From: Candidatus Gallimonas merdae
GTDB lineage: Bacteria > Bacillota > Clostridia > Christensenellales > Borkfalkiaceae
Reading direction: 5' to 3'
DNA: 64,000 nucleotides
Assembly (NCBI GenBank): GCA_904419525.1
Contig: CAJFRT010000002.1
Location: 186,001-250,000 of the forward strand
Shown: positions 50,206-58,931 of the stretch, piece after piece
Layout: each line of letters begins with the position of its first letter
Numbering within the stretch: the first letter of the stretch is position 1
Program-made: the position numbers and the translations under genes
The notes under the pieces: model-generated
What the model was told of the DNA's origin: nothing
The model's input: only the letters and a program-made list of their open reading frames with translations
Databases searched by the model: none

Positions 50206-51011
50206 ACCGTTTCCCCCTTGACGCCGCGGTAGATCTCAAAGAATTTTTCCTCAATGGACATTCCGCCGCAGACGTCCGCAAGCGTTCCGTCCGCCGCCAT
50301 TTTGCCGTCGATGATGATCCCGACGCGGTCGCACAGCTTTTCGACAAGCGAAAAAATATGCGTGGAGAGCAGAATGCTCTTGCCCATGGCCTTGAGTTCC
50401 AGCAAAAAGTCCGTCACGACCTTTGCGGTGAGCACGTCCAGCCCGTTGGTTGGCTCGTCAAAGATGACGACGGACGGGTCGTGAACGATGGAGATGACCA
50501 GCGACACCTTCTGCAGCATGCCCGTGGAGAGATCGCGCACCCGTACTTCGGCAAAGCGATCGATCCCGAAGCGCGCAAACAGTTCCTTTTTCCGCTCCGC
50601 AAGCGCGCCCTTTTCCACGCCGTGCATCGCGCCGAAAAAGTCAAAGAGATAGGACGGCGTGAAAAAACTTTCAAGTTTGAGTTCGCTCGTCATGAACCCG
50701 ATCGTGTCGCGTACCTTCTGCGGTTCGCGCGTGACGGAATGCCCGCACACGGCCGCATCGCCCGAATCGGGCCTGATCAGCGTTGAAAGAATGCGCAGCG
50801 TCGTGGTTTTTCCCGCCCCGTTGGGGCCGAGCAGCCCGTAAATTTCTCCGCGGTATGCGGAAAAAGACAATCCGTCCACCGCAACTTTGCGGGGAAAATC
50901 CGTGTGTTCCAGCCGCTGCTGCTTGCGCGACAGCGTGAACGTCTTGCGCAGGTTTTCCGCCCGCACGACCTCTTCCCCGAAATCGGAGAACGGCGTTTCC
51001 GTTGACAACAT
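50202..51011 (-). CDS. ABC transporter ATP-binding protein (NatA-like)
   Basis: IYGLLGPNGAGKTTTLRILSTLIRPDSGDAAVCG; LSTGMLQKVSLVISIVHDPSVVIFDEPTNGLD. Confidence 0.95.
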   Translation of the reverse strand: MLSTETPFSDFGEEVVRAENLRKTFTLSRKQQRLEHTDFPRKVAVDGLSFSAYRGEIYGLLGPNGAGKTTTLRILSTLIRPDSGDAAVCGHSVTREPQKVRDTIGFMTSELKLESFFTPSYLFDFFGAMHGVEKGALAERKKELFARFGIDRFAEVRVRDLSTGMLQKVSLVISIVHDPSVVIFDEPTNGLDVLTAKVVTDFLLELKAMGKSILLSTHIFSLVEKLCDRVGIIIDGKMAADGTLADVCGGMSIEEKFFEIYRGVKGETV

Positions 51012-51023
51012 ATATGAACTCCT

Positions 51024-51932
51024 TTATCCTTTTCGTCTGCCGCGCAGAAACGCGGCAAGCACATTCAGTCCTGCAAACAAAACAGCGACGCATGCCAGCA
51101 CGATGAACATGGCGTCCACCCCCACTTCCGCCCCGAAGAAATCAAACGTGAGCGAAAATTCCGTCCTCAGACCCTCGGCAAAGACGGGAGACAGCCCGGT
51201 CGAGATGGCTTCGAGCGCGCCGCGCATCATAAAATTCCGGAACAACCCCGCCGTGTAGCTTCCGGGAATAAAATACGTGAATGTCTGCACGGGATCGGGG
51301 AAATAGGTGATGGGCATATAGGCACCGATCAAAAATCCGACGACCGTGCCCAAAATGATATTCAGCGCCGTAAACGCCCCCTGCGAGCGGAAAAAGCCGA
51401 CGATGAACACGAGCAGCGCGGAGGACGTGACGACGGAGAGCGCCAGCGCGCCGATACAGCCGAACACGTCGGCAACGGACAGAAGCCACATTCCCGATGC
51501 CGCAAGCCAGATAAAACAGACACCGAGCACAATGGCGCCGATGGCGAGCCCGGCCGCAACCACGGAACAACAATACGACGCAGGCGTCACCCATCCGGCG
51601 ACGGGAGAGACCCTGAGGTCCGCCGAAATTCCGCGCGAACGATCCTGGATCATGATCCCGCAGGCACACAGCGGCACCGTGATGCAGGCGCACGACATGG
51701 AGCCCGCCAGCATCCAGCTGTTGCAAAAAGCCGAGATCTCCGCCTCGCCGCCCGCAACGCCCATCTCTTCAAGCGCGGCAAGCAGCCCGTCCTCCTGAAT
51801 GCGGCCGAGAAAGAGCACATAGAGCACGAGCACGATCAAAGGCGCAAGCAGTGAAAAAAAGACGTTGGCCTTGTCTTTGAGAAAGATCTTCAGATTGCGG
51901 CGGGTGAGCAGCCAGAGCGCATAACCGTTCAT
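51024..51932 (-). CDS. ABC-2 type transporter permease
   Basis: MNGYALWLLTRRNLKIFLKDKANVFFSLLAPLIVLVLYVLFLG; QDRSRGISADLRVSPV. Confidence 0.9.
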   Translation of the reverse strand: MNGYALWLLTRRNLKIFLKDKANVFFSLLAPLIVLVLYVLFLGRIQEDGLLAALEEMGVAGGEAEISAFCNSWMLAGSMSCACITVPLCACGIMIQDRSRGISADLRVSPVAGWVTPASYCCSVVAAGLAIGAIVLGVCFIWLAASGMWLLSVADVFGCIGALALSVVTSSALLVFIVGFFRSQGAFTALNIILGTVVGFLIGAYMPITYFPDPVQTFTYFIPGSYTAGLFRNFMMRGALEAISTGLSPVFAEGLRTEFSLTFDFFGAEVGVDAMFIVLACVAVLFAGLNVLAAFLRGRRKG

Positions 51933-52846
51933 TCCGCACCGCCTTCCGTCAGTTTTTTCCCCGTAACGGCAAGAAACACGTCGTCCATGTCCCCCTTGAC
52001 AAATTCAAAATCGGAAACAAGCTGCGGATAGCGCGAAAGGAATGCCTGCGCCTCCTGCGCGCTCATCGACGCCCGAAGGCCGCCGCCCGCCTCCTCAAAC
52101 ATGATCCCCGTCCCTTCAAGCGCCTGCCTGTCCGCATGTCCGTACAGGTAGAGATAATTGCGCGAATATCTGTTTTTGAGCTGTGCAGGCGTACCGTCGG
52201 CGACCAGTTTTCCCCCGTCGATCATGACCACGCGGTCGGAAGCGTTTGCCTCCTCCATGTAGTGCGTGGTGAGAAAGACGGTCATGCCCGTCTCGCGGCG
52301 CAGACGCTCCACGGTTTCCCAGACCGCCCTGCGCGTCTGAGGGTCAAGGCCCGTCGTCGGCTCGTCCAGAAAAAGCAGCTCCGGCTCGTTCACAAGTCCC
52401 CTTGCGATATCCGCGCGCCGACGCTGGCCGCCGGAGAGCTTTCCGAAAGGTCTGTCCAGCAGATCTTTCAGGCAGAGCAGCTCGTCCAGCCGGGCAAGGC
52501 GCTCCTTCCATTGCTTCCCCCGAATCCCGTAACACGCTGCCCGGACGGTGAGATTTTCCCGCACCGTGAGCAGATCGTCCAGAAGGCTCCCCTGAAAGAC
52601 GACCCCCAGAAGGGGCCTGATATGGTTCGGCTGCGCATCGAGATCATATCCCCCCACGCGCACACTGCCGGCGTCTTTTTGCAGAAGCGTACAAAGAATG
52701 TTGACCGTTGTACTCTTCCCGGCGCCGTTCACGCCGAGGAAAGAGAACATCTTTCCCTTTTCCACGGCAAAGGAGACATCGCACACCGCCCGGATCCCGG
52801 CGTATGATTTTTCAAGGTGCTCCACTTCTATGATGTTGTCCGCCAT
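51929..52846 (-). CDS. ABC transporter ATP-binding protein (multidrug/export type)
   Basis: MADNIIEVEHLEKSYAGIRAVCDVSF; FSFLGVNGAGKSTTVNIL; LSGGQRRRADIARGLVNEPELLFLDEPTTGLDPQTRR. Confidence 0.95.
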   Translation of the reverse strand: MADNIIEVEHLEKSYAGIRAVCDVSFAVEKGKMFSFLGVNGAGKSTTVNILCTLLQKDAGSVRVGGYDLDAQPNHIRPLLGVVFQGSLLDDLLTVRENLTVRAACYGIRGKQWKERLARLDELLCLKDLLDRPFGKLSGGQRRRADIARGLVNEPELLFLDEPTTGLDPQTRRAVWETVERLRRETGMTVFLTTHYMEEANASDRVVMIDGGKLVADGTPAQLKNRYSRNYLYLYGHADRQALEGTGIMFEEAGGGLRASMSAQEAQAFLSRYPQLVSDFEFVKGDMDDVFLAVTGKKLTEGGAE

Positions 52847-52903
52847 CGTCTGCCCTCCGCCGGATCCGGCAAAATGCCGTGTACCGACACATCTTTCCAA
52901 AAC

Positions 52904-52934
52904 AGTATATCACCCCCCCCCACCGGTTTGTCAA
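52904..52934 (-). promoter_or_regulatory. Promoter of the ABC export operon with poly-G(9) tract in the spacer
   Basis: Minus strand TTGACA (52929-52934), 19-bp spacer AACCGGTGGGGGGGGGTGA, TATACT (52904-52909) with TGn extended -10. Confidence 0.7.
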
Positions 52935-52985
52935 GCAACTGAAACGAAATTGTCCGTCGCCCGCGGCGAAATGATTTGTTTCGCC

Positions 52986-53018
52986 AAAAAAATGCCCTGA
53001 ACAAAGTCTGTTCAGAGC
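52986..53018 (-). terminator. Intrinsic terminator overlapping the 3' end of the yjjG-like gene
   Basis: Minus strand GCTCTGAACA-GACTT-TGTTCAGGGC-ATTTTTTT; overlaps the stop codon. Confidence 0.8.
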
Positions 53019-53686
53019 GTTCCGATGACGGAAAGGATCTTCTGATAGTTCTCTGCGAAAAGTCCCGTGTATTCCGCAGGGCGCTCCGCGCGGCAGAGAA
53101 TGAACGCAACGTTCAGCCTCTCGGCACATACCATGTCCGAAGTCAGGCTGTCGCCGACATACACGGCACGTTCAGGCGCAAACTCCGGAATGTGTTGTTT
53201 CACATAGTCCACATACCCCTGCGACGGCTTGGTGTGGCCGATCTCATCCGAAATGAACAGATCGGTAAAATAAGAGGACAGTCCGGCCGCCGCAATGCGT
53301 CTGCGCTGCAGCGCCCTGGCCCCGTTGGTCACGGCGTATGTCCTTCCGCGCGCACACAACGTCCGCAGAAAGTCGGCCGCGCCCTCTATGGCATATGCCC
53401 GCTGCGGCATTCCCGCAAAAAAGTCCTGCGATAGAGCGCGCGCATCTCCCTCTGCGCCCAGCTGGGCAAGCAGGATCTCAAACCGCTCGACCACCAGCCG
53501 TTCACGCGTCGTCTCGCCCCGTTCGAGCGCCTTCCAGAGCCCGTCGTTGATGACGTGAAAACGCGCCGCCGTGTCCGCGTCCGCCGCGATCCCGTGGGCG
53601 CGGAGGGTGGCGACGACCTGTTCCCGCTCCGCACGATGAAAGTCCAGCAGAGTGTCGTCCACGTCAAGCAAAAAGATGTCCTTCAC
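53012..53686 (-). CDS. YjjG-family HAD hydrolase (noncanonical pyrimidine nucleotidase-like)
   Basis: IFLLDVDDTLLDFHRAEREQV; YAVTNGARALQRRRI; VYVGDSLTSDMVCAERL. Confidence 0.9.
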   Translation of the reverse strand: MKDIFLLDVDDTLLDFHRAEREQVVATLRAHGIAADADTAARFHVINDGLWKALERGETTRERLVVERFEILLAQLGAEGDARALSQDFFAGMPQRAYAIEGAADFLRTLCARGRTYAVTNGARALQRRRIAAAGLSSYFTDLFISDEIGHTKPSQGYVDYVKQHIPEFAPERAVYVGDSLTSDMVCAERLNVAFILCRAERPAEYTGLFAENYQKILSVIGTL

Positions 53687-56052
53687 GATTCTTCCTCCAC
53701 GATGGCGAGCTCGCGCAGCGCGCGCGTGCAGGCGATATATTTTTCGTTTTCCGTCATGTCCCTGTCATAGACGGCAACGGCGGAAAACTCCAGCCCCTTG
53801 CTTTCAAACACGCTCATGACATTGACCGACGTGCGGCTGAACGAGCCGTCCGCAGCGAGCCTCCGGAATCCCCTGCGCTCGAACAGCGGAAGGTATTCCT
53901 CCCTGGCGATCACCGCTTTCAGTCCCTGTTTTTCGCGGAAGAATGCGGCGAGCTGACGCATGCGCAGCCGTTCCACGGGCGCGCCCTCCAGTCCGATGGG
54001 CTTCATGTCCGCGTCGAGCACTTCGGAGACATATGCCACGATCTCATTGGTGTTGCGGTAGTTCTGGTCGAGGGTATAGATGTTTTCGCCGAGGGGCTGC
54101 CAGCTCTTCATGCCGCGCCAGGGCGTGATGTTCTGTTTGAGGTCGCCGAACACATTGAACGCGGCGCCCGAATGAATGGTTTTCAGCAGCGCGTACTCTC
54201 CCTCCGAAATATCCTGCCCTTCGTCCACAAACACAAGTCCGTAGCGGGGAAGCAGCCGCCGCCCGGCCGCCGTCAGCACGCTGCACAGCGCGTAGCCGTC
54301 CGAGGCATACACCCCCTTCATATCGTACTTGGCCTTGTCCTTTCTGACCGTCTCGCGGTACAACCAGCGCGCAATGTCCGCACCGTTTGTGCATTTTCCG
54401 AGTTCCGCGCAGCTGTGCGACTGCCGCAGGACCTGGAAAAATTCGCCGAACAGCTCCAGTCCCGAAGCCATTTCCGCGATCACGGAACGGATCTTCCGCG
54501 TCTCTTCCAGAAGCTCCTCGCGCCGGGCAATGCGGTCGGCATAGGTGAGCACCTCCACCGTTCCGCGCTTCTGACGGTACCGCCTGAGATCGGCGATCTC
54601 CTTGTCGATCGTCTCCGTCAGGGAGACGAGATCCTCGTCCGCACGGCGGAAGATCTTCTCCCCGCCCGCCGCGATCATGTGGGCGCAGTGATAGAATTCG
54701 CAGAACTGACGGAAGAAGTAATCGGGCGTGCGCTCCGGTTCGTCCAGCACGAAGCGAAGGAAATCCTCCGCCTGCACAAAGGCGTTCATCATGGTGCGGA
54801 AAGGCTTTGTGAAATAGAATCCGCCCTCTTTGTTCTCCTTCAGCTCCCCGAGCACGGCGCGGCGCACGCGCACGGACGCATTCTTGACGCGCACGAACTT
54901 TTCCTGCCGCTTTTTGCAGTCGTCGAGGACCGTCCGCGAAACTTCGCGGCACTCCTCGCCCGCGAACAGGCCGTAAATTTCCCGATAGAGTTTGCCGACC
55001 CGTGCGGCGGTCGTTTCGGTAAAGCGCGGCGAATACAGATAGGAGAGATATTCCGCCTTTTCCCGCTCGGAGACAAGATGCGATTTCAGGTCGATCCCTT
55101 CGCCCGAGAGCGCACGGAAATAATACTCCGTCAGCGTCGTCGTCCGCACCCGTTCGAGCTCCAGCATCTGCGAAAGTTCATCGATAAACGCGTTGAAGCT
55201 GGCGGAGGGCGTGATGACGAGCACGTCCCCGGGGCGGAGGCTCTCATTGTTGTACATGAGATAGCTCAGCCGGTGCAGCATGATCATCGTCTTGCCGCTG
55301 CCTGCGCACCCCTGCAGGACGAAACTTTCCCGTTCGGGGCGGGTGATGATATCGAACTGCTTTTCCTGAATGGTGCGGATAATGTCGCGCACCTTCACAT
55401 CGTCCTTGCGGCTGCGGATAATGTCGCGCAGATAGGGATCGAACAAGATCTCTTCGTCCCGTCCCCCGATCTCCTCCGGCGTGAGCACATCCCCCACGGA
55501 CAGATACTCGTTGCGGAAATCCAGAAGTTTTCCGTTTCTGACCGAAAGCGCCCTGCGGAGCACTGTCCGGTATTCATATTCATTGATCGTAAACGTCACG
55601 CGGCTCTTCTGGTAATACCGGACCGCGAGCGGCGCGCGCCAGTCCACGATCTCGAGATTGACGTCGCCGTGTTTGCCGATGTAGTAGCTGTTATATCCCT
55701 CCCGGTCGTCCACGACGTCCATGCGGGCGAAATAGGGCTCTGAAAAGAAGGGCCGGTATTCGTCGATCTTTTTGCGGAGCGATGCGATCTCGGCGTTCTT
55801 TTCCTGAATGGCGCGGAAATCCTCCGCGCCGTAATTTTCGCTGGCACGAATTTGGGCAATCTCCTCTTTCGCGGCGGCGATCCGCCTGCGGTAGCGCAGG
55901 ATATGGACCAGCTTGAGCATTCTGAGCACCGCGCCGAGGTGTTCCTCCTCATAGGCGCGCTGCGCGTCCGCGTCGAGGAGCGCAAGATACCACGCCTTGT
56001 CGGCGTCGATCCTGGGGCAGAGCAATTCTTTGCAAGTCTTGCGCTTGTCCAT
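53683..56052 (-). CDS. helD: HelD-like UvrD/Rep-family ATPase (RNA polymerase recycling factor)
   Basis: N-terminal coiled-coil; GDVNLEIVDWRAPLAVRYYQ; FVLQGCAGSGKTMIMLHRLSYLMYN; LVFVDEGQDISEGEYALL. Confidence 0.88.
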   Translation of the reverse strand: MDKRKTCKELLCPRIDADKAWYLALLDADAQRAYEEEHLGAVLRMLKLVHILRYRRRIAAAKEEIAQIRASENYGAEDFRAIQEKNAEIASLRKKIDEYRPFFSEPYFARMDVVDDREGYNSYYIGKHGDVNLEIVDWRAPLAVRYYQKSRVTFTINEYEYRTVLRRALSVRNGKLLDFRNEYLSVGDVLTPEEIGGRDEEILFDPYLRDIIRSRKDDVKVRDIIRTIQEKQFDIITRPERESFVLQGCAGSGKTMIMLHRLSYLMYNNESLRPGDVLVITPSASFNAFIDELSQMLELERVRTTTLTEYYFRALSGEGIDLKSHLVSEREKAEYLSYLYSPRFTETTAARVGKLYREIYGLFAGEECREVSRTVLDDCKKRQEKFVRVKNASVRVRRAVLGELKENKEGGFYFTKPFRTMMNAFVQAEDFLRFVLDEPERTPDYFFRQFCEFYHCAHMIAAGGEKIFRRADEDLVSLTETIDKEIADLRRYRQKRGTVEVLTYADRIARREELLEETRKIRSVIAEMASGLELFGEFFQVLRQSHSCAELGKCTNGADIARWLYRETVRKDKAKYDMKGVYASDGYALCSVLTAAGRRLLPRYGLVFVDEGQDISEGEYALLKTIHSGAAFNVFGDLKQNITPWRGMKSWQPLGENIYTLDQNYRNTNEIVAYVSEVLDADMKPIGLEGAPVERLRMRQLAAFFREKQGLKAVIAREEYLPLFERRGFRRLAADGSFSRTSVNVMSVFESKGLEFSAVAVYDRDMTENEKYIACTRALRELAIVEEES

Positions 56053-56202
56053 TTTTCCCTCCTCGGCATAGCGATACTACATCATACCATATTTTCAGCC
56101 GTCTGTGTACCCTTTTGCAAAAAAAATTTCCGGAAATTACTATTTTCCGGAAAAGAAAGACCCCGCGGCCTCTTTTTGGGCGTATCCACAGGGTTTTTGC
56201 AT

Positions 56203-56229
56203 AAAAAATCCCGGGCCGATGCCCGGGAT
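56203..56229 (-). terminator. Intrinsic terminator downstream of rpsB-tsf
   Basis: Minus strand ATCCCGGGC-ATCG-GCCCGGGAT-TTTTTAT. Confidence 0.88.
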
Positions 56230-56241
56230 TTTCAGCGTCTG

Positions 56242-57138
56242 TTACTTTTTCATTGCCTCGACCTGCTTGGCGACTTCCTCGGAGAGATCTTCGCTCTTCT
56301 TTTCGAGGCCTTCGCCGCGCACGAAGAAGCAGAAGCGCTTCAGGCTTGCGCCGCCGGCGGTTGCAAGCAGCTGTGCGATCGTCATCTTGTCGTCCTTGAC
56401 GAATTTCTGATCCATGAGGCAGTTCTCTTCATAGAACTTCTTGATCTTACCCATGACGATCTTTTCGGCGATATTTGCAGGCTTGCCCTCGTTCATGACT
56501 TCCTGCGTGAGGATCGCCTTTTCCTTGTCGAGCGTATCCTGCGAAACTTCGGCCGCCGTCATATACTGGGGCTTTGCGAACGCAACGTGCAGCGCGACGT
56601 CGTGCGCGACCGCCTTTGCCTGCTCGGTCGCCTCGCCCGCGAAGTCGAGCATGACGCCCATCGTGCCGCCCATGTGAATGTACGTCTCGACGAAACCTTC
56701 CGACTCATACACCGTGAAGCGGCGCACGGAGATCTTTTCGCCGATGACGGCGATCTGCTCCTGCACGTACGTTTCGACGGTCTTGCCGCCCATATCGCTT
56801 GCAAGCAGCTCTTCCACCGTTGCGGGCTTGATCGCCGCGATCTGCTTTGCGACCGCGTTCACGAGTTCCTTGAATTTGTCGCCCTTGGCAACGAAGTCGG
56901 ACTCGCAGTTGACTTCCACCAGAACGCCGACCTTGCCTTCGACAAGGGCATAGACGATGCCCTCGGCCGCGATCTTGGAGGCGCGCTTTGCCGCCTTTGC
57001 GATGCCGCGCTCGCGGAGAAGATCCGCCGCCTTTTCCATGTCGCCGTCCGCGTCGACCAGCGCGCGCTTGCAGTCCATCATGCCGGCGCCCGTCTGCTCA
57101 CGCAGTTTCATAACGTCTTTTGCCGTGAATTCTGCCAT
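56242..57138 (-). CDS. tsf: Translation elongation factor Ts
   Basis: MAEFTAKDVMKLREQTGAGMMDCKRALVDADGDMEKAADLLRERGIAKAAKRASKIAAEG. Confidence 0.97.
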   Translation of the reverse strand: MAEFTAKDVMKLREQTGAGMMDCKRALVDADGDMEKAADLLRERGIAKAAKRASKIAAEGIVYALVEGKVGVLVEVNCESDFVAKGDKFKELVNAVAKQIAAIKPATVEELLASDMGGKTVETYVQEQIAVIGEKISVRRFTVYESEGFVETYIHMGGTMGVMLDFAGEATEQAKAVAHDVALHVAFAKPQYMTAAEVSQDTLDKEKAILTQEVMNEGKPANIAEKIVMGKIKKFYEENCLMDQKFVKDDKMTIAQLLATAGGASLKRFCFFVRGEGLEKKSEDLSEEVAKQVEAMKK

Positions 57139-57161
57139 ACTCTTTATGCTCCTTTCCCGGA

Positions 57162-57938
57162 TTACTCCGCCGCGGGCGCTTCCGCCGCAACGACTTCTTC
57201 GATGTCCTTGGGCTCAGCGGGAACTTCCGCCGCAGCCTGCTCCATCACGGGCGTCTCGCCCTGGTTTGCCTCGATCACCGCGTTTGCAATGACGGACGAG
57301 ATGAGCTTGATCGCACGGATCGCGTCGTCGTTGCCGGGGATCACATAGTCGATCAGATCGGGATCGCAGTTGGTATCCGTGATCGCGATGATCGGGATAT
57401 GCAGTTTGCGCGCTTCGGCGACCGCAATGTCCTCGTTGTGGGGATCGACGATGAAGAGCGCGCCGGGCATGCCGCGCATGCTCTTGATGCCGCCCAGATT
57501 CTCCTGCAGTTTGTCCATCTCCTTCTTCAGGCCGAGGACTTCCTTCTTGGGAAGCAGCTCGAACTCGCCGGAAGCCTCCATGCGCTCGAGCTTTTCAAGA
57601 TAGTCGATCCTGGAGCGGATGGTCTTGAAGTTGGTGAGCGTGCCGCCCAGCCAGCGGGAGTTGACATAGAACTGTCCGCAGCGTTCAGCCTCTTCCTTGA
57701 TGGCGTCCTGCGCCTGGCGCTTGGTGCCGACGAACAGGATGCTCTTGCCCGACTTCACGAGATCGACGACGAATGCATACGCCTCTTCGATGAGCTTCGC
57801 CGTCATTTCAAGGTCGATGATGTGAATGTCGTGACGGGCTGCGAAGATGTACTTCTTCATCTTCGGGTTCCACTTTCTCGTCTGGTGTCCGAAATGGACG
57901 CCCGCTTCGAGAAGCTGTTTCATGGTGATGACTGCCAT
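57162..57938 (-). CDS. rpsB: 30S ribosomal protein S2
   Basis: [90 protein letters not shown]. Confidence 0.98.
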   Translation of the reverse strand: MAVITMKQLLEAGVHFGHQTRKWNPKMKKYIFAARHDIHIIDLEMTAKLIEEAYAFVVDLVKSGKSILFVGTKRQAQDAIKEEAERCGQFYVNSRWLGGTLTNFKTIRSRIDYLEKLERMEASGEFELLPKKEVLGLKKEMDKLQENLGGIKSMRGMPGALFIVDPHNEDIAVAEARKLHIPIIAITDTNCDPDLIDYVIPGNDDAIRAIKLISSVIANAVIEANQGETPVMEQAAAEVPAEPKDIEEVVAAEAPAAE

Positions 57939-58195
57939 AATTTCCTCCGTTTTCCCTCCCCGCTTCGTGTTGGATCCGCCCGTTATCCGCATGAAAAGAA
58001 TTTACGGACACGGAGGGCGGCACATCCGCGGGTGCGTACTTACAGCTCTGCTATTTTACCACAGAACGGCACGCGAGCGCAAGCGATTTTACACCGAATT
58101 TGACACAATTTTTGATGGATCGGCGTTCTAACCCCCTCTTTGCAAAATGAGTAATCTTTTACGATTTCATCTACGGAACATAGGATCGGGAACGG

Positions 58196-58237
58196 CATGC
58201 GCGGCGGCACCGGACGGTGCCGCCGCGCATGTTTTAT
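58196..58237 (+). terminator. Orphan plus-strand intrinsic terminator (16-bp perfect stem)
   Basis: CATGCGCGGCGGCACC-GGAC-GGTGCCGCCGCGCATG-TTTTATT; T-tract only on plus strand, yet both flanking genes are minus. Confidence 0.7.
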
Positions 58238-58310
58238 TCCGTATATCCGTCCCCTACATGTAAGAAAGAATTCCGACAAATAAAAGAATTCTTTGCGCCC
58301 CGGTCAGACG

Positions 58311-58931
58311 TCAGTCCGGCCGCAAGTCGTCTTCTTCGATCGGGACGGCATCTGCCGAAACGATCTGCCCGATGCGGGAAAGGAGCGCATCTTTCCCCGC
58401 GCCCGTTGTTCCGGAGACGGCGATCACGTTGTCCGCCCCCAGTCCGAACGCATTGGAGACGGCGCGCACGCGCTCTTTGACCTTCATGCGCGAAAGTTTG
58501 TCGCTCTTGGTCGCGATCACGGTGAACGGAATGCCGTGATAGACAAGAAAGGTCACCATCTGCACGTCGTCCGCAGACGGATCGCGGCGGATATCGGACA
58601 GCAGAAAGACGTGGCGCACGTCCTCCTTTCTGGCAAAGAAGGCTTCCAGCGTCTTGGCCCACTTTGCCTGTTCCGCCTTGGATACGGCGGCATAGCCGTA
58701 TCCCGGAAGATCGGCAAGCCAGAACTCCCCGAAATCAAAGTAGTTGACAAGGCGCGTCCTGCCGGGCGCGGCGCTCGTCTTGGCGAGGTTCTTTTGCCCT
58801 GCAAGCAGATTGATGAGCGTGCTCTTTCCCGCGTTCGACTTGCCGCATACGGCGATCATGGGCTTTTGCGGGCGGAGAAACTGCTCCACCCGCGCCGCGC
58901 TCGTCAGAAATTTTGCGTTTTTAACCTGCAT
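58311..58931 (-). CDS. engB: Ribosome biogenesis GTP-binding protein YihA/YsxC/EngB
   Basis: IAVCGKSNAGKSTLINLLAGQKNLAKTSAAPGRTRLVNYFDF; DLPGYGYAAVSK; TKSDKLSR. Confidence 0.96.
   Translation of the reverse strand: MQVKNAKFLTSAARVEQFLRPQKPMIAVCGKSNAGKSTLINLLAGQKNLAKTSAAPGRTRLVNYFDFGEFWLADLPGYGYAAVSKAEQAKWAKTLEAFFARKEDVRHVFLLSDIRRDPSADDVQMVTFLVYHGIPFTVIATKSDKLSRMKVKERVRAVSNAFGLGADNVIAVSGTTGAGKDALLSRIGQIVSADAVPIEEDDLRPD

Noticed and set aside
54172-55743. 523-aa plus-strand ORF opposite helD
   Set aside because: Antisense shadow of a helicase-like gene; no motif support.
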